From the NCBI RefSeq assembly GCF_003711845.1, contig NZ_RHLQ01000022.1, positions 1-53,649 of the forward strand: a stretch of DNA of 53,649 nucleotides. Direction: 5' to 3'. Source of the stretch: Lysinibacillus halotolerans. GTDB lineage: Bacteria > Bacillota > Bacilli > Bacillales_A > Planococcaceae. The translations under genes and the position numbers were made by a program. This document shows positions 24,225 through 32,577 of this stretch, piece by piece. The notes beneath the pieces are model-generated. The model made no database searches. It was not told where the DNA came from and saw nothing but the letters and a program-made list of their open reading frames with translations. Within the stretch, counting starts at the first letter, position 1, and every line of letters begins with the position of its first letter.

Positions 24225-24461
24225 ATGACAGATTTAGAACAAAAAGAACAAGTACAAGAAGTTTTAGATAAATTACGCCCATTTTTACTACGCGATGGTG
24301 GAGACTGTGAATTAGTGGATGTTGAAGATGGTGTTGTACGTTTACGCTTATTAGGCGCATGCGGAAGCTGCCCAAGTTCTACAATTACTTTAAAAGCAGG
24401 TATTGAACGTGCTCTATTAGAAGAAGTACCTGGAATCGTTGAAGTTGAACAAGTATTTTAA
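24225..24461 (+). CDS. yutI: NifU-like Fe-S scaffold protein (Nfu)
   Basis: 78 residues. [20 protein letters not shown] and the Cys46-x-x-Cys49 motif (GACGSCPSS) define the NfuA/NifU C-terminal domain, which holds and transfers [4Fe-4S] clusters. GGAG precedes the ATG. With the IscA-like yutM, 1 kb away, it would supply clusters to targets such as LipA and CysH encoded in this window. It is a single-gene unit with its own terminator. Confidence 0.95.
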   Translation: MTDLEQKEQVQEVLDKLRPFLLRDGGDCELVDVEDGVVRLRLLGACGSCPSSTITLKAGIERALLEEVPGIVEVEQVF

Positions 24462-24470
24462 TGAATGAAA

Positions 24471-24507
24471 AAACTAACGTTTACGAATGTAGACGTTAGT
24501 TTTTTTC
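24471..24507. terminator. Terminator between yutI and the DUF2225 gene
   Basis: AAACTAACGT and ACGTTAGTTT pair, with an inner TAC/GTA step; T7 follows. Confidence 0.82.
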
Positions 24508-24508
24508 A

Positions 24509-25216
24509 TTAGTTGGCAGAAGATTGGTCACGACTTTGTTCCCGAGCTGAACGAACAAGTTGCCATTGTTCTTTTGCCATATTTAAAAGTTTAGCTTCAC
24601 CACTTGCTTGTTGATTTTCGATTACTTTTGAGAAAAAGCGAGTGGCTAAGTCGTAATCTTCTATTCTTCTAGATAACTCCGCTATCATATACAAAATACG
24701 GGTATTTGACATTTGAGTACCTACGTAATCTTCATTGGAAAAGGATGTTAAGTATTGATCTCGTGCGATTTTTATAAACCGTTTTTCTTGTTCGAGATTA
24801 TGTATACTTCGATAAAGCCAAGCAATTCGCAAAGTTAAACCTGCTAACGTGACGGCTTTCTCCTTTTTTAATAGTCCACACATAAAGGCTAGCTTGTACG
24901 CTTCCAATGCTTGGGTATTTGTTCTTTCGTTATTAAACGATCGTTTCGTCCATTTATCGGAAATTTGGGCACTAATTTCCTCCTTTACTCCAGGTTGAAA
25001 GTATTTTGAAAAATCTTCTGTAAAAGAAAAGCCGCAATGCTCACAAACAAAAACATTGTAGTATAATGCATTAACGGTTGAATCAGAATAAGTAGGACAA
25101 AAATCGCTATCAGTATGGTGTACTTTAACAGATTTAGATCGTACTTTAAACGTCGGAAATGATTTTTTGCAACATAAACATTCAACTTTCTTCTCATAGA
25201 ATGGTGACAATTCCAT
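24509..25216 (-). CDS. DUF2225 protein with zinc ribbon and TPR-like helices
   Basis: 235 residues. A zinc ribbon is formed by CLCC (Cys13/Cys16) and VCEHCG (about residue 54), and the rest is a helical repeat region (residues about 100-220) of TPR type. The family is common in Bacillales and clostridia with no known function. GAGGGG precedes the ATG. The last 15 residues are Ser/Arg/Gln-rich and likely disordered. Confidence 0.85.
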   Translation of the reverse strand: MELSPFYEKKVECLCCKKSFPTFKVRSKSVKVHHTDSDFCPTYSDSTVNALYYNVFVCEHCGFSFTEDFSKYFQPGVKEEISAQISDKWTKRSFNNERTNTQALEAYKLAFMCGLLKKEKAVTLAGLTLRIAWLYRSIHNLEQEKRFIKIARDQYLTSFSNEDYVGTQMSNTRILYMIAELSRRIEDYDLATRFFSKVIENQQASGEAKLLNMAKEQWQLVRSAREQSRDQSSAN

Positions 25217-25422
25217 CGATTGGACCCCTCATCTTTATATAATATATGACTATTATATCTATTTTTGTTTTTAATGTAGTGAATCTAATGGACTATTTAT
25301 CGGTAAATATGAATGTTCATAATGTTAAATAGAATTGAAAAAGTTTGAGGAAACAAAAAGCACATATCTTTTCTTTTGTTTCTCTCCTTGATATGATTAT
25401 AACTAGAAGGAAGGTGAATGGG

Positions 25423-25797
25423 ATGACAAGTGAAAAGAAAGTCATTGAGTTAACTGAGGCTGCATCATTTCGTGTGAAGGAAATGCAACAGCACAATGAA
25501 GAAGAAGGTTCTTTTTTACGAGTAGCTGTACATGGTGGCGGTTGTAGTGGTCTTTCTTACGGTATGAATTTTGATCACACTCAAAATGACGACGATTATG
25601 TAGATGAACAACACGGTTTGAAAATTCTTGTTTCCCGAGAAGATGCACCAATCTTAATGGGAACAAAAATTGACTATAAGCAATCTTTAATGGGTGGTGG
25701 CTTCACTATCGACAATCCAAACGCTATCGCATCATGTGGCTGTGGTACTTCATTTAGAACAGCAAAAGTTGAAGGTACACCGGAAGTTTGTGAGTAA
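25423..25797 (+). CDS. yutM: IscA/SufA-type iron-sulfur assembly protein (YutM)
   Basis: 124 residues from the ATG at 25423; AAGGAAGGTG lies upstream. The three cysteines of A-type carriers are present in GGGCSGLSYGM and near the end in SCGCGTSF. VIELTEAASFRVKEM and ISxEDAPIL-like LVSREDAPILMGTKIDY fit the family. It accepts and passes on Fe-S clusters. It may work with YutI. Monocistronic, with a terminator downstream. Confidence 0.94.
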   Translation: MTSEKKVIELTEAASFRVKEMQQHNEEEGSFLRVAVHGGGCSGLSYGMNFDHTQNDDDYVDEQHGLKILVSREDAPILMGTKIDYKQSLMGGGFTIDNPNAIASCGCGTSFRTAKVEGTPEVCE

Positions 25798-25832
25798 TAG
25801 GCAATACAACATAAAATGGAATTTTTATATAA

Positions 25833-25871
25833 ATCTTCTTGGTAGGTATAGTCCTTCAAGAAGATTTTTTC
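25833..25871 (+). terminator. Terminator after yutM
   Basis: ATCTTCTTG (25833-25841) pairs with CAAGAAGAT (25857-25865), followed by a T run. Confidence 0.75.
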
Positions 25872-25933
25872 TATTTATACGGAAAAGAGTATAATAAATG
25901 GAAAAGTGTTTTTACTAAAAAAGGGGAATAGGT

Positions 25934-26431
25934 ATGAAAAAGGATAGAGGGAAAGTTTGGCTTGGAGTAGCGGGCGTGGTTATGAATTCAGAAGGAAAAT
26001 GGCTTGTTGTAAAAAAGAAATATAGCGGGTTAAAAGGGGTATGGTCATTGCCAGCTGGCTTTGTTCAAGCAGGAGAAACGGCGGATCAGGCAGTAGTTCG
26101 TGAAGTGAAAGAAGAAACAGGTATAGATTGTGAAGTGACAGGGTTAATCGGTTTTCGGTCTGGAGTGATTCGGGAAGAAATTAGCGATAATATGGCAATT
26201 TTCCTTTGTCGCATGGAAGATGAGAATCAGCCGATTCAAATTCAGGAACTAGAACTTTCTGACGTTCAATGGTTAACAGAGGATGAAATTGCTAGAAAAG
26301 GAGAGTCTTCCGTTATGTTAGAGGAAATGGCCCATCAGCAACTGGCCAATCATCAACTATATAAAATAGAGGGAGTTAACCCAGGAGATATTTTTCAATA
26401 TACTGCTTATAAATTATTCTTTCATAAATAG
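25934..26431 (+). CDS. NUDIX hydrolase
   Basis: 165 residues. The Nudix box spans 42-64: Gly42, Glu48, Arg56-Glu57 and Glu60-Glu61-x-Gly63 match GX5EX7REUXEEXGU. Before it lies [18 protein letters not shown] and the WSLPAG entry. Such enzymes cleave nucleoside diphosphates linked to another group; substrate is not evident. AAGGGG precedes the ATG. Single gene. Confidence 0.92.
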   Translation: MKKDRGKVWLGVAGVVMNSEGKWLVVKKKYSGLKGVWSLPAGFVQAGETADQAVVREVKEETGIDCEVTGLIGFRSGVIREEISDNMAIFLCRMEDENQPIQIQELELSDVQWLTEDEIARKGESSVMLEEMAHQQLANHQLYKIEGVNPGDIFQYTAYKLFFHK

Positions 26432-26606
26432 GAAGGCGATTTTGTAAATTTGTTTAAAGTACATATCGTTGTATGCATGTTATAAATGGTACTTTCATAT
26501 CTTTATGGAAAGTGCTCGAGCTACTTTACATCTAAAAAAATAGAGAGATTCATAAGCCCAGTATACTGTTTTTTACTTAAATATCCGGTAAGGATGGAGG
26601 GAAGTT

Positions 26607-28406
26607 ATGAATGCTTTATCCATTGTAATTGGGGCCGTGTGTGTTTTAATTATTGGCTACCGATTATATGGCTATTTCTTTACGAAAAAAGTTCTAAGAA
26701 TTAATGAAAAGGAACCTACACCAGCTCATGTATACAATGATGGGAAAGACTATGTACCGACAAACAAATGGGTAGCTTTCGGTCATCACTTCGCAGCTAT
26801 TGCGGCAGCTGGGCCATTAGTAGGGCCCGTATTAGCAGCTCAATTTGGTTATTTACCTGGACTTTTATGGCTTCTTATTGGGGCAGTTATTGGTGGTGCA
26901 GTTCATGACGCTGTCGTTTTATTTGCATCTATGCGCCGAAATGGGAAATCGCTTTCAGAAGTAATGAAGGAAGAACTAGGTCCCGTTGCAGGGTTCTGTA
27001 CCGGTCTTGCTATGTTGTTTATTATTACGATTACAATGGCAGGATTGTCCATGGTTGTGCTCGGTGCATTAGAAAGAAATCCTTGGGGAACTTTTGCTGT
27101 TGCTATTACCATTCCGATTGCGATGCTAGTTGGAGTGGCGTATAAGAAAACGGGCAATTTACTTGTTACTTCAGCTATTGGATTTATTTTATTAATTATA
27201 GGTGTGTTTGTTGGTCCTTATATACAAGGAACGGCCCTTGGTGATTTTTTAACTTTTGATCGCCAAACGTTAGCGATTATTTTACCTGTCTATGCCTTTT
27301 TCGCTGCTGCTTTGCCTGTATGGTTTTTACTAGCACCTAGAGACTATTTAAGTAGCTTTATGAAAATTGGTGTATTCATTGCATTAATCGCTGGAGTATT
27401 TTTTGTAAATCCAATCATTCAATTCCCAGCTGTAACAGAATTTGTTCATGGTGGAGGACCAATTGTAGCAGGTCCCGTTTGGCCGTTTGTTTCGATTACA
27501 ATTGCTTGTGGGGCGATATCCGGGTTCCATGCATTTATCGGTTCCGGTACAACGCCTAAAATGTTAAATCGATGGGAAGACATTCGAGTTGTTGGTTTTG
27601 GTGCCATGCTTGTTGAAAGTTTAGTTGGGGTAATGGCGTTAATTGCTGCAACAGCATTACATCCAGGGGACTACTTTGCAATTAATGCTGCACCTGCAGT
27701 ATATGCTACTTTAGGGATGGAACCGGTTAATTTAGCAACACTATCCCAAAGTATTGGAATGGATTTGGAAGGACGGACTGGTGGGGGCGTTTCACTGGCG
27801 GTAGGGATGACCCAAATCTTCACAGGTATTCCATGGTTCAGTAATTTATCTTCCTACTTCTATCAATTTGTCATTATGTTTGAAGCGGTGTTTATTTTAA
27901 CTGCCATTGATGCGGGAACAAGGGTTGCGCGGTATTTAATTCAAGATTTCGTAGGGGAAGTTGTCAAACCGTTAAAGCGAACAGACTGGCTGCCTGGTGC
28001 GATTTTTGCTAGTGCTTTAGCTTGTTTCCTATGGGGATATTTATTGTACTCAGGAGAAATTGGGCCGATTTGGGCACTGTTTGGTGTCTCCAATCAATTA
28101 ATGGCATCTATTGGTTTAGTAGTAGGAGCTACAGTAATTCTGAAAATGGCAACGAAACGAATTTATGTGTGGACCTGTCTCATTCCATTAATTTATTTAT
28201 ATATTACAGTGAATGTTGCGGGAATATGGATGGTGAAAAATGTTTATTGGAATAGTGCTGCATCAGGCTATTCCGTATTAAATGGCGTGTTATCAATCAT
28301 CATGCTTATTTTAGGGTTAATCATCGTCGTAACTGCTGTGAAGAAATGGATTCAACTGTGGAATAGTCCTCGTTTTATAAATGGTGGAGTTGTAAAAGCA
28401 GGATAG
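26607..28406 (+). CDS. cstA: Carbon starvation protein A (peptide/pyruvate transporter)
   Basis: 599 residues with about 16 membrane helices. VPTNKWVAFGHHFAAIAAAGPLVGPVLAAQ, GAVHDAVVLFASMRRNGKSL, SGFHAFIGSGTTPKM and TAIDAGTRVARYLIQD are signature stretches of CstA. The length is between that of the short and long forms of the family. Known members take up pyruvate or peptides when carbon is scarce. GGAGG lies before the ATG. No catabolite-response (cre) site is evident in the 175 bases upstream, but the search by eye is limited. Confidence 0.95.
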   Translation: MNALSIVIGAVCVLIIGYRLYGYFFTKKVLRINEKEPTPAHVYNDGKDYVPTNKWVAFGHHFAAIAAAGPLVGPVLAAQFGYLPGLLWLLIGAVIGGAVHDAVVLFASMRRNGKSLSEVMKEELGPVAGFCTGLAMLFIITITMAGLSMVVLGALERNPWGTFAVAITIPIAMLVGVAYKKTGNLLVTSAIGFILLIIGVFVGPYIQGTALGDFLTFDRQTLAIILPVYAFFAAALPVWFLLAPRDYLSSFMKIGVFIALIAGVFFVNPIIQFPAVTEFVHGGGPIVAGPVWPFVSITIACGAISGFHAFIGSGTTPKMLNRWEDIRVVGFGAMLVESLVGVMALIAATALHPGDYFAINAAPAVYATLGMEPVNLATLSQSIGMDLEGRTGGGVSLAVGMTQIFTGIPWFSNLSSYFYQFVIMFEAVFILTAIDAGTRVARYLIQDFVGEVVKPLKRTDWLPGAIFASALACFLWGYLLYSGEIGPIWALFGVSNQLMASIGLVVGATVILKMATKRIYVWTCLIPLIYLYITVNVAGIWMVKNVYWNSAASGYSVLNGVLSIIMLILGLIIVVTAVKKWIQLWNSPRFINGGVVKAG

Positions 28407-28409
28407 ATT

Positions 28410-28448
28410 AAAAGTGGGTGTCTCAGTTTGTGAGACATCCACTTTTTA
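28410..28448 (+). terminator. Terminator of cstA
   Basis: AAAAGTGGGTGTCTCA pairs with TGAGACATCCACTTTT (one G-T pair), followed by TTATA. Confidence 0.82.
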
Positions 28449-28510
28449 TATTTGAAAGCTAGCCTCTTATCATGTAAACTAATGAGAGGAAAACGGAGGT
28501 TATACATAAT

Positions 28511-28840
28511 ATGAGTGGTTCAGTTTCGTTAGTGCAATTAATCATCTCAGTCGTACTTTTCTTCGTCATGTTTTTTGGAATCGGTTTCTTATTAAACATG
28601 CTTTTACGTATGACTTGGTTAATGGCTATCGTTTATCCAATCGTCGTTGTATTTATTATTGATGAAGTAAGTTTTTTAGATTATATTGTTAAACCTGGGA
28701 CAGCTTTCCCAGCGTTAGTAGACAAAATTCAAGCATTACAAGTCGTTGATATTTCCATTTTAATAGGTGGATTTGCAGGGGCCATCGTAGCTGGATTTGT
28801 CATGATCTATCTTCGAAAAGCGGGATATCGAATGTTCTAA
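28511..28840 (+). CDS. yuiB: YuiB-like membrane protein
   Basis: 109 residues, about three membrane helices (10-32, 35-57, 78-100). The stretch FGIGFLLNMLLRMTWLMAIVYPIVVVFII is typical of YuiB, a conserved Bacillales membrane protein of unknown function. GGAGG lies 10 bases before the ATG. The neighbours yuiD and pepA are the same as in B. subtilis. Confidence 0.82.
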   Translation: MSGSVSLVQLIISVVLFFVMFFGIGFLLNMLLRMTWLMAIVYPIVVVFIIDEVSFLDYIVKPGTAFPALVDKIQALQVVDISILIGGFAGAIVAGFVMIYLRKAGYRMF

Positions 28841-28845
28841 AAAGG

Positions 28846-28880
28846 GACTGGCTCATGTTTGAGTCAGTCTTCTTTATTTT
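28846..28880 (+). terminator. Terminator of yuiB
   Basis: GACTGGCTCA (28846-28855) pairs with TGAGTCAGTC (28860-28869), one mismatch, followed by TTCTTTATTTT. Confidence 0.7.
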
Positions 28881-28917
28881 GTTATCCTTTTTAGCAGTTA
28901 GCCATTTTTTATTTAAG

Positions 28918-28991
28918 AAAAGCGTATTTGAGAATGGTAATACTCTTCACTCGAAAGAAAAGGGAGGGCATAATATCTCAAATACGCTTTT
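28918..28991. repeat. 16-bp perfect inverted repeat with 42-base loop
   Basis: AAAAGCGTATTTGAGA (28918-28933) and its exact complement (28976-28991). It lies between the stops of yuiB and yuiD. The minus-strand copy ends in TTTT, so it can terminate yuiD, but such a long loop is unusual for a terminator. Confidence 0.7.
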
Positions 28992-29000
28992 ATTCATTAA

Positions 29001-29486
29001 TTAAAGGACTAGTGTATAAAAAATGATAGAAATTAAAATTCCCGTAATGGCACCAGAAAATACTTCGCTCGGTTTATGACCGAGTAAAGTTTTTAATTCT
29101 TGAATTTTTTCATTTTCATCCTTTTCAGGCCAATGTTTAATTTCACGGAAAAAAACAGCTAATTCATTTCGCATACGGTTAATAATTGCTGCATGTTGAC
29201 CAGCTTGATAACGTACGCCAATGGCATCATACATGACGATTCCAGCAAACATAGCCGCTACTGCAAAGGTAGGAGAATCAAGACCTGTTTCAAATCCGAC
29301 TGCTGTTGCTAAACTCGTTACTGCAGCAGAATGGGAGCTAGGCATACCACCCGTTGACGTCATTAATGACCAATCTAGTTTTTTAGTGAAAGCAAAATGG
29401 ATTGGTACTTTTATGAATTGGGCAAATAAAATGGAAAAAATAGATAAAAGTAAAGGGGTATTTTGAAGTAATCCCAAAACAAACAT
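29001..29486 (-). CDS. yuiD: Divergent PAP2-family membrane protein YuiD (DUF212)
   Basis: 161 residues with about four membrane helices. GGMPSSHSAAVTSLATAVG carries the SxH core of PAP2 phosphatases and FAGIVMYDAIGVRYQAGQHA the second part. LLGHKPSEVFSGAITGIL near the end is also conserved in DUF212. The exact substrate is unknown; a lipid phosphate is likely. Start ATG with AAGG 6 bases upstream. Confidence 0.9.
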   Translation of the reverse strand: MFVLGLLQNTPLLLSIFSILFAQFIKVPIHFAFTKKLDWSLMTSTGGMPSSHSAAVTSLATAVGFETGLDSPTFAVAAMFAGIVMYDAIGVRYQAGQHAAIINRMRNELAVFFREIKHWPEKDENEKIQELKTLLGHKPSEVFSGAITGILISIIFYTLVL

Positions 29487-29624
29487 TCCCTACCTTTCTT
29501 TTTTGTTTCAAGTATAGCATAACCGAATGATAGCAAAACATTTATAATCAATTCGTAATTCGAAATATTCGATAAATAGCTAACTCTTTACTATAATAAA
29601 ATTATAAATAAAGGGGGATATCAA

Positions 29625-31133
29625 ATGAAAATTGTTAAAGAACCAAAAAATTTTGAGCAAGTAACGACCGAATTACTAATCGTTGGAGTACAAAAAAATT
29701 GCGACCATATTGAAGGATGGAGTAATTTTGTATCATTCTATGGTGAAAACGTTGAGAATTGGATTCGTTCGGGAGATATTCAAACTGAACGTAAGAAAAT
29801 GACAAAAATTCCTTACATAGGACAAAATGAACATATTAAACGGGTTTTATTCGTTGGTTTAGGTGATACAAAAACTTTAACAGAAAACGAATTAAGAGAA
29901 ACGTTTGGTTTAGTAGGGAAAGAGTTGAGAGCTCTAAAGGCAAGTGAATGTACAATTTGGTTAGAGTCCTTTACAGCAAGCCCAATTGACGAGCAAACGA
30001 TTGCGTATCTTTTTGCTGAAGGAACGGGTCTAGGATTCTATCAAGTACCCCACTATAAAACATCGTCAAATGAAGTAGAAGTTTATATGGATGCAGTTCA
30101 TTTTGTGACAAAGGCGGATATCGATGAAATTGCTGCAAGTTTTGAAGTAGGTAAAATTTATGCAGACGCTGTAAATGAAGCCCGTAATTTAGTCAATTTA
30201 CCTCCAAACTTATTAACTGCAACAGAACTAGCGAATTATGCAGAAAAATTAGCGAAACAATATGACTTTGAAATTGAAATTTTAACGAAGAAAGAATTAG
30301 AAGAATTAGGGATGGGCGGTATTCTAAGTGTTAATAAAGGCTCTGTAGAGGAACCACGCCTTATTACGATTAAATATCAAGCAACTGAGAAATGGGAAGA
30401 TGCGATCGGATTAGTCGGTAAAGGAGTAACGTATGATACTGGTGGCTATTCCATTAAGACGAAAACAGGCATGGTCGGTATGAAAGGTGATATGGGAGGA
30501 GCAGCTGCTGTTTTAGGTGCGATGAAAATTATCGGTGAATCCCGTCCAAACAAAAACGTTGTTGCTGTAATTGGTTCAACGGACAATATGATTTCAGGTG
30601 AAGCCTTTAAACCAGATGACGTTATTACAACGTACAGTGGGAAAACGGTAGAAGTATTAAATACGGATGCTGAAGGACGTCTTGTGTTGGCAGATGCAGT
30701 TACTTATGCGAAACAACAAGGAGCTACTTCTTTAATTGATGTTGCGACATTAACAGGTGGAGTTATTACAGCATTAGGTTATGATAAAACTGGCTCTTTA
30801 ACAAATAATGAAGCCTTCTTTGATGCATTCATAGAGGCAAGTATTGAAACGGGTGAATTTGTTTGGGGAATGCCCCTTACAGAAAGAGATAAAAAACGTA
30901 TCCGTAAATCGGATATTGCAGATTTAAATAATTCCCCTGGTAGTGATGGTCATATGATTTTTGGTGGTGGATTTGTAGGTGAATTTGTAGGGGATACCCC
31001 TTGGATTCATTTAGATATTGCCGGTACATCAGATGCTTCATCATCATATGATTTAGGACCAAAAGGTGGAACTGGCGTAATGGTTAGAACATTAGCTACT
31101 TTCGTTGAAAGATTAGGCGAACAAAACAACTAA
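29625..31133 (+). CDS. pepA: Leucyl aminopeptidase (M17)
   Basis: 502 residues, the usual family length. VGKGVTYDTGGYSIKTKTGMVGMKGDMGGAAAV and NTDAEGRLVLADAVTYA contain the two-metal site and the catalytic Lys/Arg positions. It removes N-terminal residues from peptides, in the cytoplasm as a hexamer. GGGGG precedes the ATG. The last gene before a small structural protein, with no clear terminator between. Confidence 0.96.
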   Translation: MKIVKEPKNFEQVTTELLIVGVQKNCDHIEGWSNFVSFYGENVENWIRSGDIQTERKKMTKIPYIGQNEHIKRVLFVGLGDTKTLTENELRETFGLVGKELRALKASECTIWLESFTASPIDEQTIAYLFAEGTGLGFYQVPHYKTSSNEVEVYMDAVHFVTKADIDEIAASFEVGKIYADAVNEARNLVNLPPNLLTATELANYAEKLAKQYDFEIEILTKKELEELGMGGILSVNKGSVEEPRLITIKYQATEKWEDAIGLVGKGVTYDTGGYSIKTKTGMVGMKGDMGGAAAVLGAMKIIGESRPNKNVVAVIGSTDNMISGEAFKPDDVITTYSGKTVEVLNTDAEGRLVLADAVTYAKQQGATSLIDVATLTGGVITALGYDKTGSLTNNEAFFDAFIEASIETGEFVWGMPLTERDKKRIRKSDIADLNNSPGSDGHMIFGGGFVGEFVGDTPWIHLDIAGTSDASSSYDLGPKGGTGVMVRTLATFVERLGEQNN

Positions 31134-31207
31134 TTACAAGTGGGCATATCCCATAGGTTTCCTCTCTTTTTTAACATATGTTACTAAAGAGAAGGAGGTA
31201 GATAATC

Positions 31208-31408
31208 GTGACAAATTTTTATGGTGGCTATGGTGGATTTAATCAATTTGGTTATCCTTTTCTAGGTGGTTTTTTAGGTGGATTATTAGGTAATGTTATT
31301 TACCCTGGAAGACCTTTTTATGGTAGGCCTTATTATCCCTATCCACCTTATCCATTTTACCCATATCCTTACCCACGTAGACGTAGACCATATAGAAGAT
31401 TCTACTAA
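31208..31408 (+). CDS. Small Gly/Tyr/Pro-rich protein, possible spore coat or surface component
   Basis: 66 residues from a GTG that follows GGAGG by 8 bases. The N-terminal half is Gly/Phe-rich (FYGGYGGFNQFGYPFLGGFL) and the C-terminal half alternates Pro and Tyr and ends in an Arg-rich tail. There is no membrane helix or catalytic motif. The composition is like small spore coat, inner-coat or matrix proteins, but none is matched specifically. The ribosome site can pair partly with upstream CCTCTCTTT, which may reduce translation. It has its own terminator. Confidence 0.65.
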   Translation: MTNFYGGYGGFNQFGYPFLGGFLGGLLGNVIYPGRPFYGRPYYPYPPYPFYPYPYPRRRRPYRRFY

Positions 31409-31410
31409 AA

Positions 31411-31442
31411 AAAGAAGCGCGAATCATTTCGTGCTTCTTTTT
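31411..31442 (+). terminator. Terminator of the Gly/Tyr-rich protein gene
   Basis: AAAGAAGCGCGAA pairs with TTCGTGCTTCTTT (one wobble), followed by TTCC. Confidence 0.78.
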
Positions 31443-31464
31443 CCTTTTCATAGGACGGAATTGC

Positions 31465-31836
31465 CTATTCCTTAATATTTTGTTCTTTTTTCATTCGTTC
31501 AATTTCATCTTTTAAGTCATCTCGTACCGTTCCGGACCATGGTTTGATTCCGGCGATATAGGAAGAGCGACTCATTATATGTCCTCCCACAGGGCCTGTT
31601 ATAAAAAGGAATAATACCCCTAAAAGAATGGACGGATTAAAATGATCTTTAATTAACCAAAAGTGTAAGAATACACCGATTAAAATACACATAACGCCGA
31701 GGGTTGAGCTTTTAGAAGCAGCGTGTGTTCGTGTATAAAGATCGGGTAAGCGAAATAAACCGATAGCTGATACAACGATAAATACTAGACCAGCTACTAT
31801 AAAAAATACGATCAAGATATTAGCGAGAATTGTCAC
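31465..31836 (-). CDS. mrpG: Mrp antiporter subunit G
   Basis: 123 residues with three membrane helices; GLFRLPDLYTRTHAASKSSTLGV is the MrpG/MnhG signature. Seventh subunit of the Mrp Na+/H+ antiporter. Starts at a GTG and overlaps mrpF by 17 bases. Last gene of the operon. Confidence 0.93.
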   Translation of the reverse strand: MTILANILIVFFIVAGLVFIVVSAIGLFRLPDLYTRTHAASKSSTLGVMCILIGVFLHFWLIKDHFNPSILLGVLFLFITGPVGGHIMSRSSYIAGIKPWSGTVRDDLKDEIERMKKEQNIKE

Positions 31837-32101
31837 GGGTAATAATATCTCCTTTCTCTATAAATTTAGAGAAGGCAATTGTTCCGATGAAAGATAAAAT
31901 CGCCAATAATAATATAATCTCTAAAAAGAAACTCGTATCGAACACGATGGAAAAGAGTCCAACTAAACAAATGAGTGCCACACCTATAGCATCCAATGCA
32001 ACAACTCGGTCAGAAGGATTTGGGCCTTTTACAAGACGGTAGAGAAGGGCAACAATCGATAAAACGACGACGATGGTTGCTCCCCAAAAAAAGTATGTCA
32101 T
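31820..32101 (-). CDS. mrpF: Mrp antiporter subunit F
   Basis: 93 residues, three membrane helices. RLVKGPNPSDRVVALDAIGV is the conserved MrpF loop. Needed for assembly of the Mrp complex and cation efflux. The ATG overlaps the mrpE stop (ATGA), so translation is coupled. Confidence 0.93.
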   Translation of the reverse strand: MTYFFWGATIVVVLSIVALLYRLVKGPNPSDRVVALDAIGVALICLVGLFSIVFDTSFFLEIILLLAILSFIGTIAFSKFIEKGDIITRDNSR

Positions 32102-32577
32102 GAACGGCTCACCTCCAAAATGGCTTTTTCAAAAGAATATTTAATGGAATCAATTGTTTCATCTATATCATTACTATCAATCACATGGATAAATAATGAT
32201 TTAGAATCATCGGACACATGGACAACAACAGTCCCTGGAGTTAAAGTGATTAAACTTGATAATAGAGTAATCTCCCAATCCTCCGTTAACTGTGTATTGT
32301 ACTTAAAAATGGCTGGTTTTAAAGCGAGCTTTGGTTTAATAACAAGGGTTAATACGGAAACGTTTGCTAAAATTAATTCTTTAATAAATAAAACAATTAA
32401 TTTAATGACAGCCCATACTCGATCAATATAAAGATTAGTTTTAAAGAATTTCCGTAATGCAATAATAACGAGAAGTCCTAATAAATAACCAATTATAAAT
32501 CTCGATAATGAATAGTTAGAGGATAAAAACATCCATAAAAAGGCTAAAAATAAATTTAACAAAATTTGAAAGGACAT
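32098..32577 (-). CDS. mrpE: Mrp antiporter subunit E
   Basis: 159 residues with two membrane regions near the N-terminus and a cytoplasmic domain; LITLTPGTVVVHVSDDSKSLFIHVID is the MrpE signature. It follows mrpD with no gap. A structural subunit, known to raise antiport activity. Confidence 0.93.
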   Translation of the reverse strand: MSFQILLNLFLAFLWMFLSSNYSLSRFIIGYLLGLLVIIALRKFFKTNLYIDRVWAVIKLIVLFIKELILANVSVLTLVIKPKLALKPAIFKYNTQLTEDWEITLLSSLITLTPGTVVVHVSDDSKSLFIHVIDSNDIDETIDSIKYSFEKAILEVSRS

